Below, piece by piece: positions 62,570 through 64,000 of a DNA stretch of 64,000 nucleotides. The notes below the pieces were generated by a model. It did not search any database. It saw nothing but the letters and a program-made list of their open reading frames with translations, and was not told the DNA's origin. The stretch spans positions 124,001 through 188,000 of the forward strand of contig NZ_JAACYI010000002.1 in the NCBI RefSeq assembly GCF_009996735.1, in the 5' to 3' direction. Each line of letters begins with the position of its first letter. Within the stretch, counting starts at the first letter, position 1. Both the position numbers and the translations under genes were made by a program. The stretch is from Cellulomonas sp. APG4. GTDB lineage: Bacteria; Actinomycetota; Actinomycetes; Actinomycetales; Cellulomonadaceae.

Positions 62570-63760
62570 TCACACCCCACCGCCGAACAGGCCACGGACG
62601 GACGACCACACGCCGTCGTACCAGGCCGCGAGCAGGATGAAGAAGGTCTGGCCGGCCGCGGTCGAGGCCAGCGCGACGGTCAGGGCGAAGAGGCCCGCGA
62701 TCACGAGCAGCCCCAGCTGCCAGCTCGAGATCCGCTGGCGGTAGAGCCGGGAGACGCCCTTGGCGTCGATGAGCTTCGACCCCACGCGCAGTCGGGTGAG
62801 GAAGGTGCTCGCCATGCCTGAGCGTCCCTTGTCGAGGAACTCGACGAGGGTCGCGTGGGTGCCCACGGCGACGATGAGCTCAGCTCCCTTGTCGTCCGCC
62901 AGGAGCATCGCGACGTCCTCGCTCGTGCCCGTGGCCGGGAAGACGACGTGGGGCACGCCCAGCTTCTCGACGCGCTCGACCCCGGGCGCACGGCCGTCGC
63001 GGTAGGCGTGCACCACGACCTCGGCCCCGCAGGTCAGCGCGCGGTCGGACACCGAGTCCATGTCACCGACGATCATGTCCGGGGTCCACCCCGCCTCGAG
63101 GATCGCGTCTGCGCCGCCGTCGACGCCCACGAGCACCGGGCGGTACTCCTTGATGTAGGGCCGCAGGACCACGAGGTCCTCCTTGTAGTGGTAGCCCCGC
63201 ACGACGATGAGCACCTGGCGCCCGTCGATCGGTGTCGCGACGTCCGGCACCCCGACCCCGTCGAGCAGCAGCTCGCGCTCGCGGCGGAGGTAGTCCATCG
63301 TGTTCGCGGCGAAGGACTCGAGCTGGACGGCGAGGCCCGCACGCGCCTCCTCCATCGCGGCGGCGACGGACGCCGCGTCCTGCACCGTGCCCTCGGCGAC
63401 CACGGTCTCGCCGTCGTGCACGGCGCCGTCCACGACGCGCACCCGACGCCCCTCGGTGAGCGTCAGCACGTCGGGGCCGAGGTCGTCGACGAGGGTGATC
63501 CCCGCCTGCACCAGGATGTCCGGTCCCAGGTTCGGGTAGCGGCCCGACGTCGAGCGGGCTGCGTTGAGCACCGCGAGGGGCTTGCACGCCGCGAGAGCCT
63601 CGGCCGATACCCGGTCGATGTCGAGGTGGTCGATCACCGCGATCTCACCGGGACGCAGCCGCTTGGTCAGGTTCTTGGTCCGTGGGTCGACGCGGACGAC
63701 CCCTGCCAGCCCGTCGGGCTCGGTCGCGGGGGTCTGCTGCGTCCTACGAAGCGGTCTCAT
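62570..63760 (-). CDS. steA: Putative cytokinetic ring protein SteA
   Basis: A 396-residue protein homologous to SteA of Corynebacterium (Rv1697 in M. tuberculosis). The middle has a thiamine-pyrophosphokinase-like fold (GYHYKEDLVVLRPYI, VDGGADAILEAG, VGDMDSVSD) and one helix near residues 343-362 before a short tail. In Corynebacterium SteA works with SteB in cell separation and septal wall hydrolysis. It follows recN by 6 bases. Confidence 0.9.
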   Translation of the reverse strand: MRPLRRTQQTPATEPDGLAGVVRVDPRTKNLTKRLRPGEIAVIDHLDIDRVSAEALAACKPLAVLNAARSTSGRYPNLGPDILVQAGITLVDDLGPDVLTLTEGRRVRVVDGAVHDGETVVAEGTVQDAASVAAAMEEARAGLAVQLESFAANTMDYLRRERELLLDGVGVPDVATPIDGRQVLIVVRGYHYKEDLVVLRPYIKEYRPVLVGVDGGADAILEAGWTPDMIVGDMDSVSDRALTCGAEVVVHAYRDGRAPGVERVEKLGVPHVVFPATGTSEDVAMLLADDKGAELIVAVGTHATLVEFLDKGRSGMASTFLTRLRVGSKLIDAKGVSRLYRQRISSWQLGLLVIAGLFALTVALASTAAGQTFFILLAAWYDGVWSSVRGLFGGGV

Positions 63761-63766
63761 CGCGGG

Positions 63767-64000
63767 TCATCGTCCCACGACGGAGCGCTCGAGGAGCTCA
63801 GCGGCGTGCTCCCGCGCCGTGCTGGAGTCCTCCTGACCGGACAGCATGCGTGCGAGCTCGGCCACCCGGTCGTCGCCGTCGACCCGCCGGACGTCCGAGG
63901 CGGTGACGACGTCGGCCCCGGACTCGACCGACTTGCTCACGACGAGGTGCTGGTCCGCGAACGCCGCGACCTGCGCCAGGTGGGTGACCACGACGACCTG
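63767..64000 (-). CDS. recN: DNA repair protein RecN, C-terminal part (cut by window edge)
   Basis: The minus strand from the window edge reads QVVVVTHLAQVAAFADQHLV, the end of the SMC-like ATPase head of RecN, with the HLAQVAAFAD hallmark, and ends after LARMLSGQEDSSTAREHAAELL. About 77 residues are visible; the N-terminal head and coiled coil lie outside. RecN acts in double-strand break repair. Its position before steA and copT repeats the mycobacterial order Rv1696-Rv1698. Confidence 0.9.
   Translation of the reverse strand, partial: QVVVVTHLAQVAAFADQHLVVSKSVESGADVVTASDVRRVDGDDRVAELARMLSGQEDSSTAREHAAELLERSVVGR

Overview
This window reads as the chromosome of a very GC-rich actinobacterium, most like Cellulomonas or its relatives (Cellulomonadaceae, Micrococcales). 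The evidence is the GC-rich codon use, the many GTG starts and 4-base gene overlaps, the actinobacterial gene orders (sufR-sufB-sufD-Rieske-sufC-sufS-sufU-paaD; recN-steA-copT-...-pyrG-NUDIX), an LAxTG cell-wall sorting signal, and an actinobacterial LexA box. It is a dense core-genome region. No insertion sequence, prophage, CRISPR array or rRNA was seen, and no gap between genes exceeds about 275 bases.

Layout. Positions 1-7.7 kb: 5' end of alanine dehydrogenase, a fructosamine-kinase-like protein, a PASTA lipoprotein, a PAS/GAF/PP2C phosphatase, an alpha/beta hydrolase with an unresolved start, a ten-helix membrane GGDEF-EAL protein and a DUF2071 protein. 7.8-13.1 kb: a large secreted serralysin-like metalloprotease ending in an LASTG sortase signal, a lipoprotein, tRNA-Leu(GAG) and an AI-2E-type membrane protein. 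13.1-19.1 kb: the SOS mutagenesis operon imuA'-imuB-dnaE2 behind a perfect LexA box. 19.3-26.8 kb: a PEBP protein, a SARP/AfsR-type regulator facing a winged-helix methyltransferase, a YbaK deacylase-tyrosine phosphatase pair, an unknown 135-residue protein and a TrmH-type methyltransferase. 26.8-33.9 kb: a heterodimeric ABC exporter, an SPFH-NfeD membrane pair, an ABC ATPase and an unknown 268-residue protein. 33.9-37.1 kb: divergent glgA and glgC, then serB. 37.2-39.3 kb: fabG-fabI-sixA. 39.4-42.8 kb: DUF3099, a small Cys/His protein, SURF1, a small HTH protein and an ABC-F ATPase. 42.9-46.6 kb: the bioY-bioM-bioN biotin transporter, a zinc metallopeptidase and a DUF2807 lipoprotein. 46.7-56.6 kb: the SUF iron-sulfur operon with sufR, divergent from an ABC transporter and heme A synthase. 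56.6-64 kb: recN(partial)-steA-copT-MraY-like-murJ-pyrG-NUDIX, all on the minus strand.

Regulation visible in the sequence: about thirteen genes carry a TANNNT-like -10 element (two read CAGGAT) only 6-8 bases before the start codon, which points to leaderless transcription. A LexA box controls the mutasome operon. A palindrome of the CAAC-N6-GTTG type sits between sufR and the divergent transporter. Strong hairpin terminators lie at 1364-1399, 11557-11595 and 46721-46758.

No wholly new multi-gene system was recognised. The most unusual items are the sortase-anchored RTX/Ig metzincin, the alpha/beta hydrolase without a start codon in its proper frame, an MraY-like transferase in the steA/murJ cluster, and several small unknown proteins.
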